From Sordaria brevicollis (taxonomy: Eukaryota; Ascomycota; Sordariomycetes; Sordariales; Sordariaceae): DNA of 64,000 nucleotides. Shown in pieces: positions 10,479-22,660 of this stretch. The notes under the pieces are model-generated. The model had not been told where the DNA came from. It saw nothing but the letters and a program-made list of their open reading frames with translations, and did no database searches. Location of the stretch: positions 3,658,001 to 3,722,000 of the forward strand of contig JAUTDP010000004.1 of assembly GCA_033439795.1 (NCBI GenBank), given 5' to 3'. Made by a program: the position numbers and the translations under genes. Positions within the stretch are counted from its first letter, which is position 1. Each line of letters opens with the position of its first letter.

Positions 10479-11241
10479 GTTCGGACCTTGTCGAGGACTC
10501 TAAAAATGGGTAGTGGACACCCGAATGTCGAAGTGCTGTCCTTGAAAGGTTGTACTGCAAGAGGATCAAGTAAGCTAGATGTCTAAAAGAACGAAGTGAT
10601 GATGATCTCAGATTCCAAAAACGGGGAGCATTCGGAACCGACGAGACAGTGGCTAGGAAAAAAAAAGAGCAGGACGACAAAGCGATAAGATAATCTCCCG
10701 TCAAGGACTGCTTACCTCTAGACTAGGTAAGTAATTTAGTCCAACTGCAAACAGTCGTGTCTGAGATTTCTTCCTTCTTCTCTAGGCGGTCGTCTACATG
10801 GCTGCTTTGGCCCTGGTGGGTCCTGTCAAGTTGGAAGACTATTCCTTCAAGGAAGGAAGGAAGGAAGGAAGGAGCGATATACTTGTAATGCCAGTAGGAC
10901 CTGGCTTCCAGATGGGTACGTACCTGCCCTCCCGACTTCTAGGCAGCCTTGAACACATTCGACTTCACTGCAGTTCCCGTCCCGTGACAGCCGCATGCTG
11001 CTGCCAAGCTTGACGGGAGATTCCTTTCACCTTTTCCTCACTTTTCCTTTGTCTGCCGTCCCCGCCTGGACTGGAAATCTCATTTCTCATTCAAGTTCTC
11101 CATACAGCAAAAAGAATGAAGGAAACACTCGAAGCGACCTCCACAGGAACTTTCGTTTGATTGCCACACTCCTACCTTTGCGACCTCTCCTTTCGTCCCC
11201 GACTCACTCGGGCTGGTCCTCCCCACTTCATCGTCGACGTG
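10479..11241. other. intergenic, divergent promoter region
   Basis: Lies between two divergently transcribed genes and so should hold both promoters. It contains the AAGG microsatellite listed separately. Confidence 0.5.
10849..10872. repeat. (AAGG)6 microsatellite
   Basis: Six uninterrupted AAGG units. Confidence 0.9.
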
Positions 11242-12711
11242 ATGGAGGCAAACCGGCACTCCTCAGGCGGTGCGACTTCGCTTTGCCCTGAGTTGGAAGG
11301 AGAGGACCCTTACCTCCCGAACCTCTGGATCTGTGGTGCGAATCTCACAGACGACCAAGAGCTCGTCATGGAGTATCTCATCGCGCACCTCAATCATCCT
11401 CGCGTGGTGTCTGTCCAGGCCGCTGCCGACGCTATCCACAAGCTGTTGCCGGTCAAGAACATACCAGAGAACAACAAGTCATCCAACGCGACCACACGCC
11501 CATCGGCCTCCACGGGTATGCAGCCGGACAATTCAGCGGCAAAGATGATGTGCGAGTTCTGGTGCCTTTTCTTCGACATCGCCAAGAATATCCCTAGCTG
11601 GCATGCTGCGCAGGCGAGGCTTCAGCAGCTCATCAAGAAATTGGTAGACCTCTACGAAGCAGGTGCCGAGATCGAGAAGAAGGAGTGGATGAGTCGCGAA
11701 CGCGATGGCCTCGGAACAAAGGTCTGCCTTGTACCTGTCCTTCCTTCCCGTCTACAAGCACCCTCGAATGCTAACATATCCTTCAATAACCCAGCCCTTT
11801 TGCCATCTCACCTGGTGGGAGCCCTTGCCCTACTTCTCCGACGCTCTCTTCAAGTTCAAACTACGTATGCCCGCCCACACTGCCCAATCGAGGAGAGCAC
11901 ATTGTGACTGATTCTTGAACATTCAACAGCCCATCCCAAAGATGAAAGAGACCAGGAAGTCATTTGGCACTGGATCAATTTCTCTTCATTTCAAGCCCGC
12001 ACCGCAGCCACCGGCCTTCATCGCGTTATTCCCACGGCTACCTGGGTCATGCGCGCTGCCCTCGAAGATTTCCACCCCCTCACCATCGAGCAGTAGGAAT
12101 GCTTCATGGCGTCGGCCGCAGAGTGGATGAAGTATGCCGCACATCTCCTGTGGCAGCAAGCGCTCGACTGGGACAACCCCACAAGCGACAAGTCCGGCAA
12201 TAAGTCGTCCTTCGTATGGGACTGCGGCTCGCCAACAGGTGTCATGTATGGAGGGGAACCCGGCTTGCATATGGATCGTTGGATGCATTGGTACGCCACG
12301 TTCCGCAAGATCATCAAGAACTGCAGCATGCTGGAGGAAGCAAAGCTGGTGGTTCATTTTGCGCAGGTCTCGGTGACTGCCATGGACCGTGTTATGGGAG
12401 TTCCAGCTTCTGGTACCGTTGGAACAAAGCAACCCGTTCAATTCAAGGGCAAAGTTACCAACTATCTGTCTGGAGAGGATCTCATCATTGAGAGTATCTC
12501 TGATCTCTGTCAGTGTGATTCCAGAAAATCAGACCTCAGCAACGTGGGTGGCATGGCTGAGGGTAGTCCTGGCCTTACTCTTCCTCCCGCTGTGTACAAA
12601 GAGGGTGCTGTTGCAAGCGAAACGGCATCTGGTGACAGAAAGAAGGCAAAGGCCGAGGCCAAGGCGGCTGCCAGGGGCAAGCTCACCATCAAGAGCAGTG
12701 CTTTCATGTGA
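11242..12711 (+). pseudogene. DUF3632-like protein gene with an in-frame TAG
   Basis: Exons 11242-11721, 11795-11864 and 11930-12711 join in frame (introns 73 and 65 bp, the first with a CTAAC branch site) to give a ~443-codon protein. The only fault is TAG at 12094-12096, in the middle of otherwise continuous protein text (HPLTIEQ, stop, ECFMASAAEWMKYA). Blocks such as WWEPLPYFSDALFKFKL, VIHWINFSSFQAR, WVMRAALED and MASAAEWMKYAAHLLWQQ resemble the fungal DUF3632 family, whose function is unknown. The stop could be a C-to-T mutation of CAG, a sequencing error, or a readthrough codon. A 51-nt intron (12046-12096) with a weak GTCATG donor is an alternative but would remove a conserved helix. 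The start at 11242 is uncertain; an in-frame ATG lies 81 bp upstream. Confidence 0.6.
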
Positions 12712-13056
12712 GGCATACACTGTATCTTGTCTTTTGTCGGGGAGACATGAGTATGGTCTTGAAGTGTCAAGGTTAATCTGTACGGTTCTTCTTCTTGTCT
12801 TTTGCCTTTTTCCCACATTTCGAAGCTTGCTTTCTTGATGGCTTGATCTCAAGTCCATAAAGCCAAAAACTTCGACAGAATAGTCCAGGTATCCAAGCGG
12901 ATAGCTGTATCTTAATCAGTCTAATACACTGTAGCCTGAGTTAACAATGTCGTTTTGCTTCTAACCCAACCTTTTAGCCATTGATCATTGACCATCCGTC
13001 AAGTTTATCGAATTCTTACCAGAAAGACACTCCCGTTCCTGGGCCTTCTACCATTC

Positions 13057-15278
13057 TCAAAACCCTCCAGTCCCCTGAACCCTCTTCACCGCGCCCACCG
13101 CCCCCTTAGCCCACCTCTTCATCCTCCCGCCCGGATCAACACCAATGACCCCATCCGCCTCCTTTCCCTCTGCATCCAGCCACGTCCCCTTTTCCTTATC
13201 CAGCGCCCCATAAAGCGCCGTATTCTGATTCCTCCTGATCCCATCCATCCACAGCCCGCAAACCTCTTCGCTGTCCACCATCACGTTAATCTCCTGGCTA
13301 TGATACCAGCTCTGCGTGTCCTGATTTCCGTTACCCATGATACCCACGTGTCCGTCCACAACCATCAGCTTGATATGGCAACTCCTCAACCCCTTGGACT
13401 GCACCAGCGGCCTGGTCTGGTCTTTCCCGACGTACCAGTAATAATGCAAATTCTGCTTGGCCTCAGGTGACAGTGAAGAGTATAGCTGGTGCGCAATCAT
13501 CTCGTTGTGACCGTTTTGGTGAGGCAGTAGTTCGCCGGCGTCGTTGTACCCCAGACAGACATAGCAAGTTACTTGTACACCACGGTTGCAGGCGTCAATA
13601 ATGGCGGGGAGTAGAGGAGCGGCGTTGAGAGTTGGCGTCTGAATGAAGACGGAAGTGGTGGCGTGGCGGAGGGCGGAGAGCCAGGCGGCGTTTTGCGGGT
13701 TGACGACGGAGGAGTGATTGGGTTTTCCGTAGGGGGCGCGGTTGACTAGGGTCATTGGGACGGATGAGGAGGAGGCTTCGTGGTGAGGTAAAAACAGGTA
13801 AGGCATCATATGCTCGTTCGGACTGTTAAATAGATCAGGAGCAAGCGGGTCAGCGGTGAAGTTCGGGTTTCGAGTATGGTTGAGCAGGCGTGTGACAGCT
13901 TGGAGATGTGTCTCGACAACATTATCGTCGGGATCAACTTTCGGTTCTAGAGATGCTTGGACACGGGCGACTTCGGCAGCGAGCGAGTCGTCGTAGTGAG
14001 GATCCTCTATCGTGTGCTGTGGAAGGTCTGGGACAATCGTTGGCTGTGTTGTAGTCCCGATGATGGGTGTTTCCTCATCCAAGGCAAGTTGCTTAGCTTC
14101 CATTTCCTTTTCAAGCTTCTCCACGTCTTCTTCCTCTTTCTCCTTTTCTACCCCTTCCCCGTTGTCGTGCCCCCACGCCTGACTAGCCGGAGACTTCAAA
14201 CAAGGCATTACAGGCTCCAAGTGCTTATGCCAACTAATCATCGCCATATCCCACAACGAATCCACAACGGGCCCCTCTAGATGGGTTGCCATCTCCAAAT
14301 TATCATTATCCTGGATATTATTGCTTTGCAAGACGGCCACCCGTCGGTCCACGACCATGTATTTGGCGTGAAACGTGCCCATGATGGGCGTGTGGAAGTT
14401 CATGACTTGCATGTCGATAAACGGGATCTCGTTCGGGTGCGGAATGCCCACGGTGCTGGGGTCGGTGTAAGTAGCGGGCGGAACGATCTGGTGGCGCGAG
14501 AGAAGCTGTTTGGGGGTGCCGCGGTCGTAGAGGATTTTGAGGACTATTTTCTTTTGATCTGAGGAACCGGGGTTGGTTTTGGCTTCAGAGGCAAGACGAC
14601 GATTGAGGTCTTTGATGGCGTTGGTTAGGTAGGTTGAGGCCACGCTGGATTGCCAGTAGTTGGTTGCTAAGAAGATTTCGTGTTTGGCGCGGTAGATCAG
14701 GTTGGCCATGTGGCGGGCTATGTCGGGGATACTTCGCGGTTGTTCGTTAGCATGGAAACGGATCGCCATGATGGAGTATTGGGTTAGTTTACTCACGTAG
14801 AAACAATCGTCAACGGAACTGTCCCACACGTCCCCAACAGCGGCGGACTGACCATACCCCTGAGGGGATCATCGTCCAGCGTGCAAAGCGCATCGTGATA
14901 TATCTGCAAAAACAAATCACTTGGCTTCTTCCCTCCCCAATTCCCACATTTCGCCGCCCTCTCAAGATGTTCCTGGACCAAACGGGGCGAAAGAGGTGGT
15001 GTAGGTGGTGCCGAGCGGGACTTGTAGTAACTTGGTTCTCGGCTGATACGATCTACGTCTTCACTGCTGGTACCCTCATCTTCTTCGTCTTCTTCCTCTT
15101 CTACTTCTTCTGCCTCGTCCAGTCTTTTCAAGGCACACTGGCCGTAAAGTTTATTCCAGGCTTCTCCAGGTGAAATAGTGGGACCTTCTTTTGCTAGGAG
15201 TGATGAGACCGTTTCCGAGGAGGCGCAGAGGTCGAAGACGCGGTCTGAGATGGAGTCGGGGAACTTGGATTTGGCCAT
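13057..15278 (-). CDS. phospholipase D-family protein with two HKD motifs
   Basis: Two exons, 15278-14797 and 14731-13057, separated by a 65-bp intron (GTGAGT donor, CTAAC branch, AG at 14732), give 718 residues. The join restores IVSTIPDIARHMANLIYRAKHEIFLATNYW, the start of the first PLD domain. HKD motif 1 is HAKYMVVD near residue 282 and motif 2 is HIKLMVVD near residue 613; each HxKxxxxD supplies half of the active site. The N-terminus (1-160) has an acidic run (EEVEEEEDEEDE) and a PTPPLSP patch; an acidic coiled linker separates the domains. The enzyme class cleaves phosphodiesters, usually of phospholipids. No PX/PH domains are present, unlike Spo14-type PLD, so substrate and location are open. 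Convergent with the DUF3632 gene. Confidence 0.88.
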
Positions 15279-16255
15279 CGGAGTTGGCTGATGTTGGTGG
15301 ATTGTGGAAATTTGTGAAGTGTCGATATGGATGTCGTGATGTATAGGGCTTCTATAGTTGATGGCCAATATCAGCCTGAGGGATGAGGATGAGAGCTGTA
15401 TGGATGTGTGGTATTCTATATCAGGATTCCAACTTGGCTAAGTTGTTGTTTGGTTGTAGTAGGGATTACCATAGGTTCGAGAAAATGTGCGCTCGACGTA
15501 GGGCTATAAGCAGGTGTCATGAATAAAAAATGAGGGTTCAAAATTGCGCTCGAAGCCTTTTTCTACTGAAGCATGGACGCTGCAGGTGCGTTTGACTCCG
15601 AGGTATCCTGCACTTTCATAAGATTGGGGTTCGAAATGTAGAAGTGACGGCAGCCGAGAGCTGAGTACCTTGCTGGCTCGAGCGCCAAGACTCTGGGAAA
15701 ACCACGTCCATATGTGGCATATAACTGATTGACGTGAACATCTCTCTGGAAAAGAACCTCACAACCTAATAGAAGTAGAGCGAACGATTATCAAGACATT
15801 TGATCGCTGTCGTTTTCGTTGTTTGGACGCTCCGTCTCTTAAGAGACTGAATCGGCACCAACGCTGTCCGTAGTGGATTAAGGATGACGTCAGAGCTCAG
15901 AATATTTGATGGTGACGGAGCCCGCCACTGGCGGCGGTTGGCGGGGGAGTGAGCAATGATTCTGCATTTCAGCAGCACAACACGGGGAAGGGATTGATAA
16001 ATAAGGGCATGGTTATGCTGAAAACGAGGACGGGGTTTCAACGACTGTGATATGAATTGGTGCAGTGAAATCCGAGGTTATGTGCGGAAAACCAAGAGTG
16101 TGGAGCGCACTGCGAACGGCGCAATGGCTCATTTGTCATTATGTTCATCCTATCTGCCATTATTTCATAACCCATTCCATCCATGAAAAAAAGAAGAAAT
16201 ACCCAAAAATACCCTGTTGCCCTCAACGGAACTCCGCTGTGCTCATAAAGCCCGT
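15279..16255. other. intergenic
   Basis: About 1 kb containing the promoter of the PLD gene and the 3' flank of the aminopeptidase gene. No gene or repeat recognised. Confidence 0.5.
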
Positions 16256-17612
16256 TTAAAGATCGCTGTGCTTAGATCCCTTCTCCAGCTTGGGGAAGTC
16301 GGCAAAGGCCAACTCATAGGCAAAAGCCAGAGTCATGCGCGCATGCTGGAGCATATGGTCGAACGAGAGATACTTGATGAGATCGTCGGTAGTATGAATG
16401 TGGTTGTCCGAATACTCAAAGGCAGACTCGATGACAAAGGCAGAAGGGTAGCCAGCCTTGGAAGCAGAAGCGTGGTCAGAGCAGGCATAGCCGCACTTGG
16501 TCTCGACGTAAGGGATATCGCAGTATTCGACAATAACCTTCTTGATGAAATCAGTCAAGTTAGGGTCGACGTAGTCAACGATAACACCGACACTCTCCAC
16601 CTGGCCGGCCTGAAGGGTGCGGGTAACGAAACCGGTCATGTCCTGCTGGAGCATGGCCTTGACATCGCGGCGAGCCTTCTCATAAGTGGTGAAGATGGCC
16701 TGGCTACCAAGGAGACCACCCTCCTCAGCACTGTACCAGTGGAACTCTATAGTGTTTTCGTGGTTGCCCTTGACGATGTCCTCGGACTGCAGGAGAACGC
16801 GGAAAGCTTCCAGGATAGTGACGGTACCGCTGCCATCGTCATCAGCGCCAGGGGCGGCGAGGATGGATGGAAGCCAAAGGTTGATGGAGTCCTGGTGCGC
16901 GCCGATAACAACGGTGGCATTGGTCTTTCCGGGAATGGTGGCGATAATACTGTTCTGGCCCCAGGCATGCTCAAAGTGGCGGGCAGTAACGGTGTCGTCG
17001 GCGCCAGCCTCTTTGATGGTGTTGCGCACTTGCTCGAGAAGCCATTCGCTTGACTGACGTCCGCTTTCGGACTATTAACATACCGAGGTTAGCTAATCAC
17101 GTCGCGAACAGCGAAATGCCGTGAAACCATGCGACGGGCACATACCTTGTAATACCGCGTGTGGAAAGAGGTGAATGTTGTCAAGTGGTCCTCCATCTCG
17201 GTCTTGGACAGATTCTTGAGCAATGGCTCAAGGACCTCCTTGTGTGTCGGCTTCTCTGGGAACACGCTCTTCTTGTGGGGGCGCTTATTCAAAGTACCGA
17301 GCTCAGCATGGTCGGTGATGTCGAAGAAGCGCTGGCCATTCTGTACGCAAAACACGGTCTATTAGCATTTCGTCCGATGATGCTCGATCCGCGATGGGGT
17401 TAACATACCCGTCGGAGTTCCCACTTCTCATCCTCCGTAACCCATTTTGTGTTTCCAGGCGAAAGCTCAATGTGATACTTCTCGGTCGACTTGGGCTCCT
17501 CGGGGATGCCATCGGGAAAAAGCATGACGTGATTCTGCTCGGCCTTCTCAACGAAGCGGGCGCTTGCCGCGGGGAGCAGCAGCGCAAGAAGCGATGCATT
17601 TGAGATCTTCAT
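16256..17612 (-). CDS. secreted M28 leucine aminopeptidase (LAP1 type)
   Basis: Exons 17612-17409, 17340-17146 and 17071-16256 (introns 68 and 74 bp, GTATGT donors) give 404 residues. Residues 1-18 form a signal peptide ending PAASA. A propeptide-like region of ~75 residues precedes the catalytic domain. The di-zinc site is visible: His in GAHQDSIN, bridging Asp in [10 protein letters not shown], the catalytic Glu pair in [10 protein letters not shown], Asp in VDYVDPNL and His in [17 protein letters not shown] carries the conserved disulfide cysteines of fungal LAP1. The enzyme removes N-terminal residues, preferably leucine, from peptides outside the cell. Confidence 0.93.
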
Positions 17613-19184
17613 GTTGGCTATTTTTCGATATCGCGATGATGTTTTTGATGGTGTTTGATTTGGTAAAGTAGATGGATGGGATGAAGAAGAGGAAGGAGAT
17701 GGCAATGAAGAAGACGAAGACGGCGCAGCGACGGAATGGGAAAGAGACCTGGACCTCACCGACGGGACCCCGGGACCAACAAGGTGCCTGTTCCAAGGCC
17801 CTGGAGATCTGATGTGTCACGCCTGCGGTGCCTGCCCGCTCACCTGTTTCGGAAGCTGGATTTGGCTGGCTGATAAGGCGCCGATAAGCACTCCGCGCGG
17901 GGAGGCACCACTAAGACCCCTGCTGCCTGGGGCGGTCAGGCGCGGATCTGTTCCTGCCGAGGCGCTAGCGACGAACCCGTGGTTGCGCATTGGTCACTGC
18001 ACGCGTGGCTCCCCACAGGCCTTGTCAACAGTGACAAATCGACAAAATGCCGTGATGGGAAGAGCAGTTGACGAGGTCTTCAAACTTCACCCAAGAGCTC
18101 TTCAGCTTTCAATTTCCAATTGTCTTGTGTAATGTCTCAGTTTAAGCGCTCAGTGATTCAAAGACTTTATGCAACATACGAATATATAGATGATTTCCGG
18201 CTTCATTAAAGCATGACTTTCTTCACAACAGACCGGAACTGAGATCCAAGTCGCGGCGACCATGGCCGGGCAAGTGGTTTCATTGGTGCCTATTGTCGTT
18301 GTTGACTTTGTTTACTTTGGATAGGGGCTCCTGTGGCTTCATGACTCGTCGGCTGCCATCTCAACCGTCGCTCATAAAAGAGGTAAGTTTCGCCAACATA
18401 TTTCTTTCATCTCTAGTCCCAGGAAACCTTTGGACTGTCTTCAGTTGCGATCAAAGGACAATCTCGCATTTATGATAGTCCGACCATCTCGGACCACAAA
18501 ACATCGACTGCACGACCGGAACTCAAGACCGAGCCGTCGAGATAAGGTTTTACAGTCTCCGCCTGCCCGCTGTGATCTCGTAACATTAACAGCGGCATGA
18601 CACTACCAATGACTTCATTCCTCGCTGTAACTGAGCACCGCTCGACGCTAACTCATCGTGATAGGGCGGGGTGGAGCGGAGAAGCTGGCATGGAATTCGG
18701 ACGACCTAGCATGTCCGAGCTCCGAGATGTTGATGAGAGAGAGCTCTTGAGACTCTTCCCCGGACGGAAGCAAAGAAGAGTGCGGATGACAAAATCATTG
18801 CATCCTTTGAGCTCTAATCTCGTGCCATTATTGGGCACCTGAGCTTGTCCTCTATCCTTCTCATAGAAGATATGTGGAGACCAAGACCAGTGGATCTTGT
18901 TGTTGCACAAGATATATCCGGTTCAAGGAAGGAGCAACCGCAACATCAACGGATTAAAGTGTAACGTCTTACAGATGAGGTGCGTTAAGCCAGCAACACA
19001 GACGGTAACCACCTCCGGGATTCTGTATCTCCCTCTCTTTAACCCAGTCCAGGTCTTCTCCTGTTCTCTTCATCGAAAGAGAGTCTGCCTCGAACCAAGT
19101 TCAACCCAAACAACTCACACTCGCCAGCCCATCCAAATCACCATCAAGCACTCGCCTCACCTATAGCCAAAACCATTGCCCATC
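17613..19184. other. intergenic, divergent promoter region
   Basis: About 1.6 kb between the divergently transcribed aminopeptidase and DUF1295 genes. No gene, RNA or repeat recognised. The last ~150 bp are CT-rich, as in fungal leaders. Confidence 0.5.
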
Positions 19185-20294
19185 ATGACCTCAGTCGAGG
19201 CATTCCCTCCCTCCATGGGATTGGGATCCGAGCATGCAAACGGTAGCAACAAGACCGCCGCCGCCGACGGCAAGCTCCCTTCCTTCGACAAGATCGACAG
19301 CAAGTTGAACGGCAAGCACAACATCGAGCCCAACGGCAAACACCATGCCGAGCCGAACGGAAAATCCCATATCAGCAGCAGCGAGCCCAATGGCAGTAGC
19401 AAGACCAGCACCAGCCGCGACAGCAAGACAACCCCGTCTTCTTCTCTCGGTTCTCGCAACCCGCAGGACCTCATCCAGCGCGGCAACTACAAGTCCAACG
19501 CGCTCGGAACCGCCACCTTCATCGGCCTGCGCGCCTTGGACCCCCTGCTACAGTACAAGTTCCTCGCCGGCGACTGGGGCACCCGTCTCCTGTCCAAGCT
19601 GAACATCTCGTCAATCCCGCTCTACGATTACTTGGTCGAGACCACCACCTCAGAGGGCACCAAGGCGTCCATCATCCGCTACCTGCCCCTGCCGCGCCTT
19701 TTGTTGCTGCTCATGTCCGCCGGATCTTCCCTCAAACAGATCTATTGGCTTCTGGGCCTATCCCGCGAGGAGTTAACTCCCAGCGCCGCGGTCGAAGTGT
19801 CCTTATTCAACACAGTCGTCAACACTTTGGGTTCCCTTTTGCTCCTGGGCACCTCCACCTCCGCCTCCCTTTCCACTCCGCGCATCACCCTACCCTTCAG
19901 CTTCAACTCCACAACCGGCACCTCCATGTCCCTGCCCCTGCCCATCGCCCTCGGCACCCTCATGTACGTGACGGGCATGGCAATCGAGACGCTCACCGAG
20001 CGCACGCGCAAGAAGTTCAAGGATGACGAGGCCAACGAGGGCAAGATTTGTCGCGAGGGCCTGTGGAACAAGGCCCGCCATATCAACTATGGTGGGTATA
20101 CCCTGTGGAGGGCTGGGTACGCGTTGGCGGCCGGTGGATGGATCCCGGCGCTGGGAGTGGCGGCGTTTCATGTCTACCACTTTGTGAGCAGGAGCACGGT
20201 GTTTATGAGCGAATATATGCAGAGCAGGTATGGGGAGCAGTGGGAAAAGTACAAGAAGGAGGTGCCTTACGTTTTGATTCCTGGTATTTACTGA
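19185..20294 (+). CDS. DUF1295/ICMT-like integral membrane protein
   Basis: Single exon, 369 residues, starting at the first ATG of the frame. Residues 1-85 are hydrophilic and low in complexity, with repeats of NGK(H/S)H-type units and many Ser/Thr. Several membrane segments follow (around 155-180, 205-225, 250-270 and 300-330). The C-terminal block GLWNKARHINYGGYTLWRAGY then SRYGEQWEKYKKEVPYVLIPGIY-like text matches the DUF1295/steroid 5-alpha-reductase/isoprenylcysteine methyltransferase superfamily, in which an RHxxY motif and the final YxxYxxxVP form the cofactor site. Here the motif reads RHINY. Substrate unknown; the superfamily includes sterol and lipid reductases and methyltransferases of the ER membrane. 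Convergent with AFG1. Confidence 0.75.
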   Translation: MTSVEAFPPSMGLGSEHANGSNKTAAADGKLPSFDKIDSKLNGKHNIEPNGKHHAEPNGKSHISSSEPNGSSKTSTSRDSKTTPSSSLGSRNPQDLIQRGNYKSNALGTATFIGLRALDPLLQYKFLAGDWGTRLLSKLNISSIPLYDYLVETTTSEGTKASIIRYLPLPRLLLLLMSAGSSLKQIYWLLGLSREELTPSAAVEVSLFNTVVNTLGSLLLLGTSTSASLSTPRITLPFSFNSTTGTSMSLPLPIALGTLMYVTGMAIETLTERTRKKFKDDEANEGKICREGLWNKARHINYGGYTLWRAGYALAAGGWIPALGVAAFHVYHFVSRSTVFMSEYMQSRYGEQWEKYKKEVPYVLIPGIY

Positions 20295-20830
20295 GGCAAG
20301 GGGCTTGGTTGGTGCTGAGGGCGCTTGCTGGGGTGTATATCTGGATGGGGAGGTTCGGGTGATGAAAGGCTTGAGTGGCTGCGGTGGTGGTGATGCGGCA
20401 TGGTGTGGGTGGGCCGAGTGTGAGCGAGGTAAGTAAGGTCATTGCTCCTGGTTGGTGGTCCGATGAGTAACGAAGGAATCTTGTTGTCTGTAACAATGCT
20501 GTATTATTAACTGTGAGAATGAATACGGACAAGAAAAGTTGTAAAAGATATCCAAGTCCTGCTTCCTATGCTATGCCGCGTCGCAACTCGACGTGTGATA
20601 GGCTGCCATGAGCCGTTATCAGATTCAAACTCGACCAAGAAAGGCCACCATGGTCGATGGTTAAAAGAGCATAACGTCGAAATAATCGTTATTCAAGGAC
20701 GAAACCACCAATGCATGCCTATTCCAATGATTTTGTACACTCGCTCACGCCTCTCTCTAAAACGAGGCGTCTGGGTATCGATTCCTTAACCAAACAACCG
20801 CAACTCTTCTGTCGGACACCTTTTGCCGTC
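20295..20830. other. intergenic between convergent genes
   Basis: 3' flanks of the DUF1295 and AFG1 genes. Nothing else is seen. Confidence 0.5.
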
Positions 20831-22660
20831 CTACATGCTATCCTCCATCTGCCTGCTCCTCGTCTTCGCCCAGCTATCACGCTCGGGCTTGCCACCCTTG
20901 CTCTCCAAACCCATACCACGCTCAACCCACATCTTGCTGCCCATCTCCGTCAAACGAGACAGCGCGCGCGCGAACGCAAAGGCTTCCTCGTCACCGGTGA
21001 ACAGGTTGGACTTGGACAGCTTTTCAGCATTACTCTCGAGATCGTCCATCATGTGGCTCATGACATCCTCAACAGAGTTTGTCTGGTCCAAAGTCTTGCC
21101 CTGCTTCTTGAGCGACTCCTCGATTTCCTGTCGCGAAACGAACAGCTCCGTAAGAGGCACGGCGGTCGTCAGCACGAGCTTGGCATGCGACTCGTACACG
21201 GCGTCGATGAAAGTAATGAAGCGGCGTGCCAGGTCACGCTGGCGGTAGGTCATTCCGGGGATCTCGGTGACAATGAAGGCGTCGTAGGATCGCATGAGCT
21301 CGATGTAGTCGGCGGCACCGGTCGGCTGGCCGATCAGCTCGTCGAAGGTAAACCAGGCGCAACGACCGCTGACGCGAGGGACGTGGATCTCGCGGCCCCA
21401 AACGGTTTGCACCTCGGGGTGCGGCTCGGGGTTTTCGGGATCGCCCAGGAAGCGGAACCACTTCTCGGCGTGGGAGGCTGCGTGCGCGTCAAGCGCCGTG
21501 TGGTAAACGCCGGAAGGTGGGCGGGGGATCTTGCGGTAGTCGGTGTTCGAGTTCAGGTTGATGACGTGCAGCCTGTTCTTGAGCAGTTCGATAGCCGGGA
21601 TGAAGGATTCGCGCTGAATGCCGTTCATGTATAGCTCGTTAGGGTGGCGGTTGGAGGTTGTGACGAGCACAACACCATGGGACATGAGAGACTCGAGGAG
21701 GCGGCGAAGGATCATGGCGTCGGCAACGTCGGTGCACTGAAACTCGTCAAAGCAGAGGACGCTGCCCTGCTCGGCGATGTCGGCCGCGACGAAGGGGACG
21801 GCGTCAACATCGTTTCCGTACTGCAACTTCATCTTGTGGAGGCGCTTGTGGACATCCTGCATGAAGTTGTGGAAGTGTATCCTCGTCTTGGACTTGATGT
21901 TGTTGGGTAATGTGTCGTAAAAGAGGTCCATAAGCATGGTCTTGCCGCAGCCGACATCGCCGTAGAGGTAGAGACCGCGCGGAAGGTTGGCAGGAATTTC
22001 GGCAATGGCGCTCTTGGGCTTGCCGCCGAAGAAGGAAAACAGCGACTTTTGTGGTTTTAGGGATTCGAGAGTCGGATGGACAACTGGCGGTGCCGCGTAG
22101 TTCCGGAGTTCTTCGTGAAGGTGCTGTAGGTTTTGGATGATTCCTGTTGGCGCGAGCCAGTTGCGCATTAGTCAGCGACTGCTCTTGTCCGTCATAGAGC
22201 TTCGGCTTCCAGGTGTCGCATGCTCACCTCTTTGGTGGTCGTCATTTCGTAGCTCCCCGGCGGCAACTCGGCGGTCGTATTCTTGAATAGGACCCAGGTT
22301 TCCCGGGTTCACTGTGTACGCGAAGGAGTTAATTCAAAGTCTCTTATTGCGCACGGCATAGCGCTGGTGGCAGGTCGGGTTGGGCTAACCATTGTCAACA
22401 GCGGCTGCGGCGGTAGCAGTCGTCGCTCTCCTCCTTTGGCCAGCAGTAAATGTCGCAGGCAGAATGATGCGGGCGGCAGGGCGAGCATCATGCGCCAAAA
22501 CGCGCGCCTGGTTGGCGTTTGCGCGTGCGCATGTTGATGCCGTACATTGTGTCCGTCGAGGCGTGGTGTTTGTGAGGATTCTCGCAGAACGGGCAGTCGA
22601 GGGCCGAAAGAGGGGCTTCGCCGTGGTCGGGAGCCCGAGCGGTACCTGGGTCACACGCAT
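20831..22660 (-). CDS. afg1: mitochondrial AFG1-like ATPase
   Basis: Exons 22660-22390, 22311-22228 and 22143-20831 (introns 78 and 84 bp) give 555 residues. Residues 1-75 are rich in Arg, Ala, Ser and Thr without acidic residues, as in a mitochondrial presequence. The join produces NPGNLGPIQEYDRRVAAGEL. The P-loop GDVGCGKT is near residue 180, with Walker B VLCFDEFQCTDVADAMIL and sensor-like VLVTTSNRHPNELY; these are diagnostic of the AFG1/LACE1 family of AAA-like ATPases. In yeast and mammals this protein sits in mitochondria and supports turnover of respiratory-chain subunits. The length fits the family. Confidence 0.93.

Noticed and set aside
12046..12096. A 51-nt intron that would remove the in-frame TAG
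   Set aside because: A CTCAC branch-like site and AG exist, but the donor GTCATG is poor and the removed residues look like a conserved helix of the domain.
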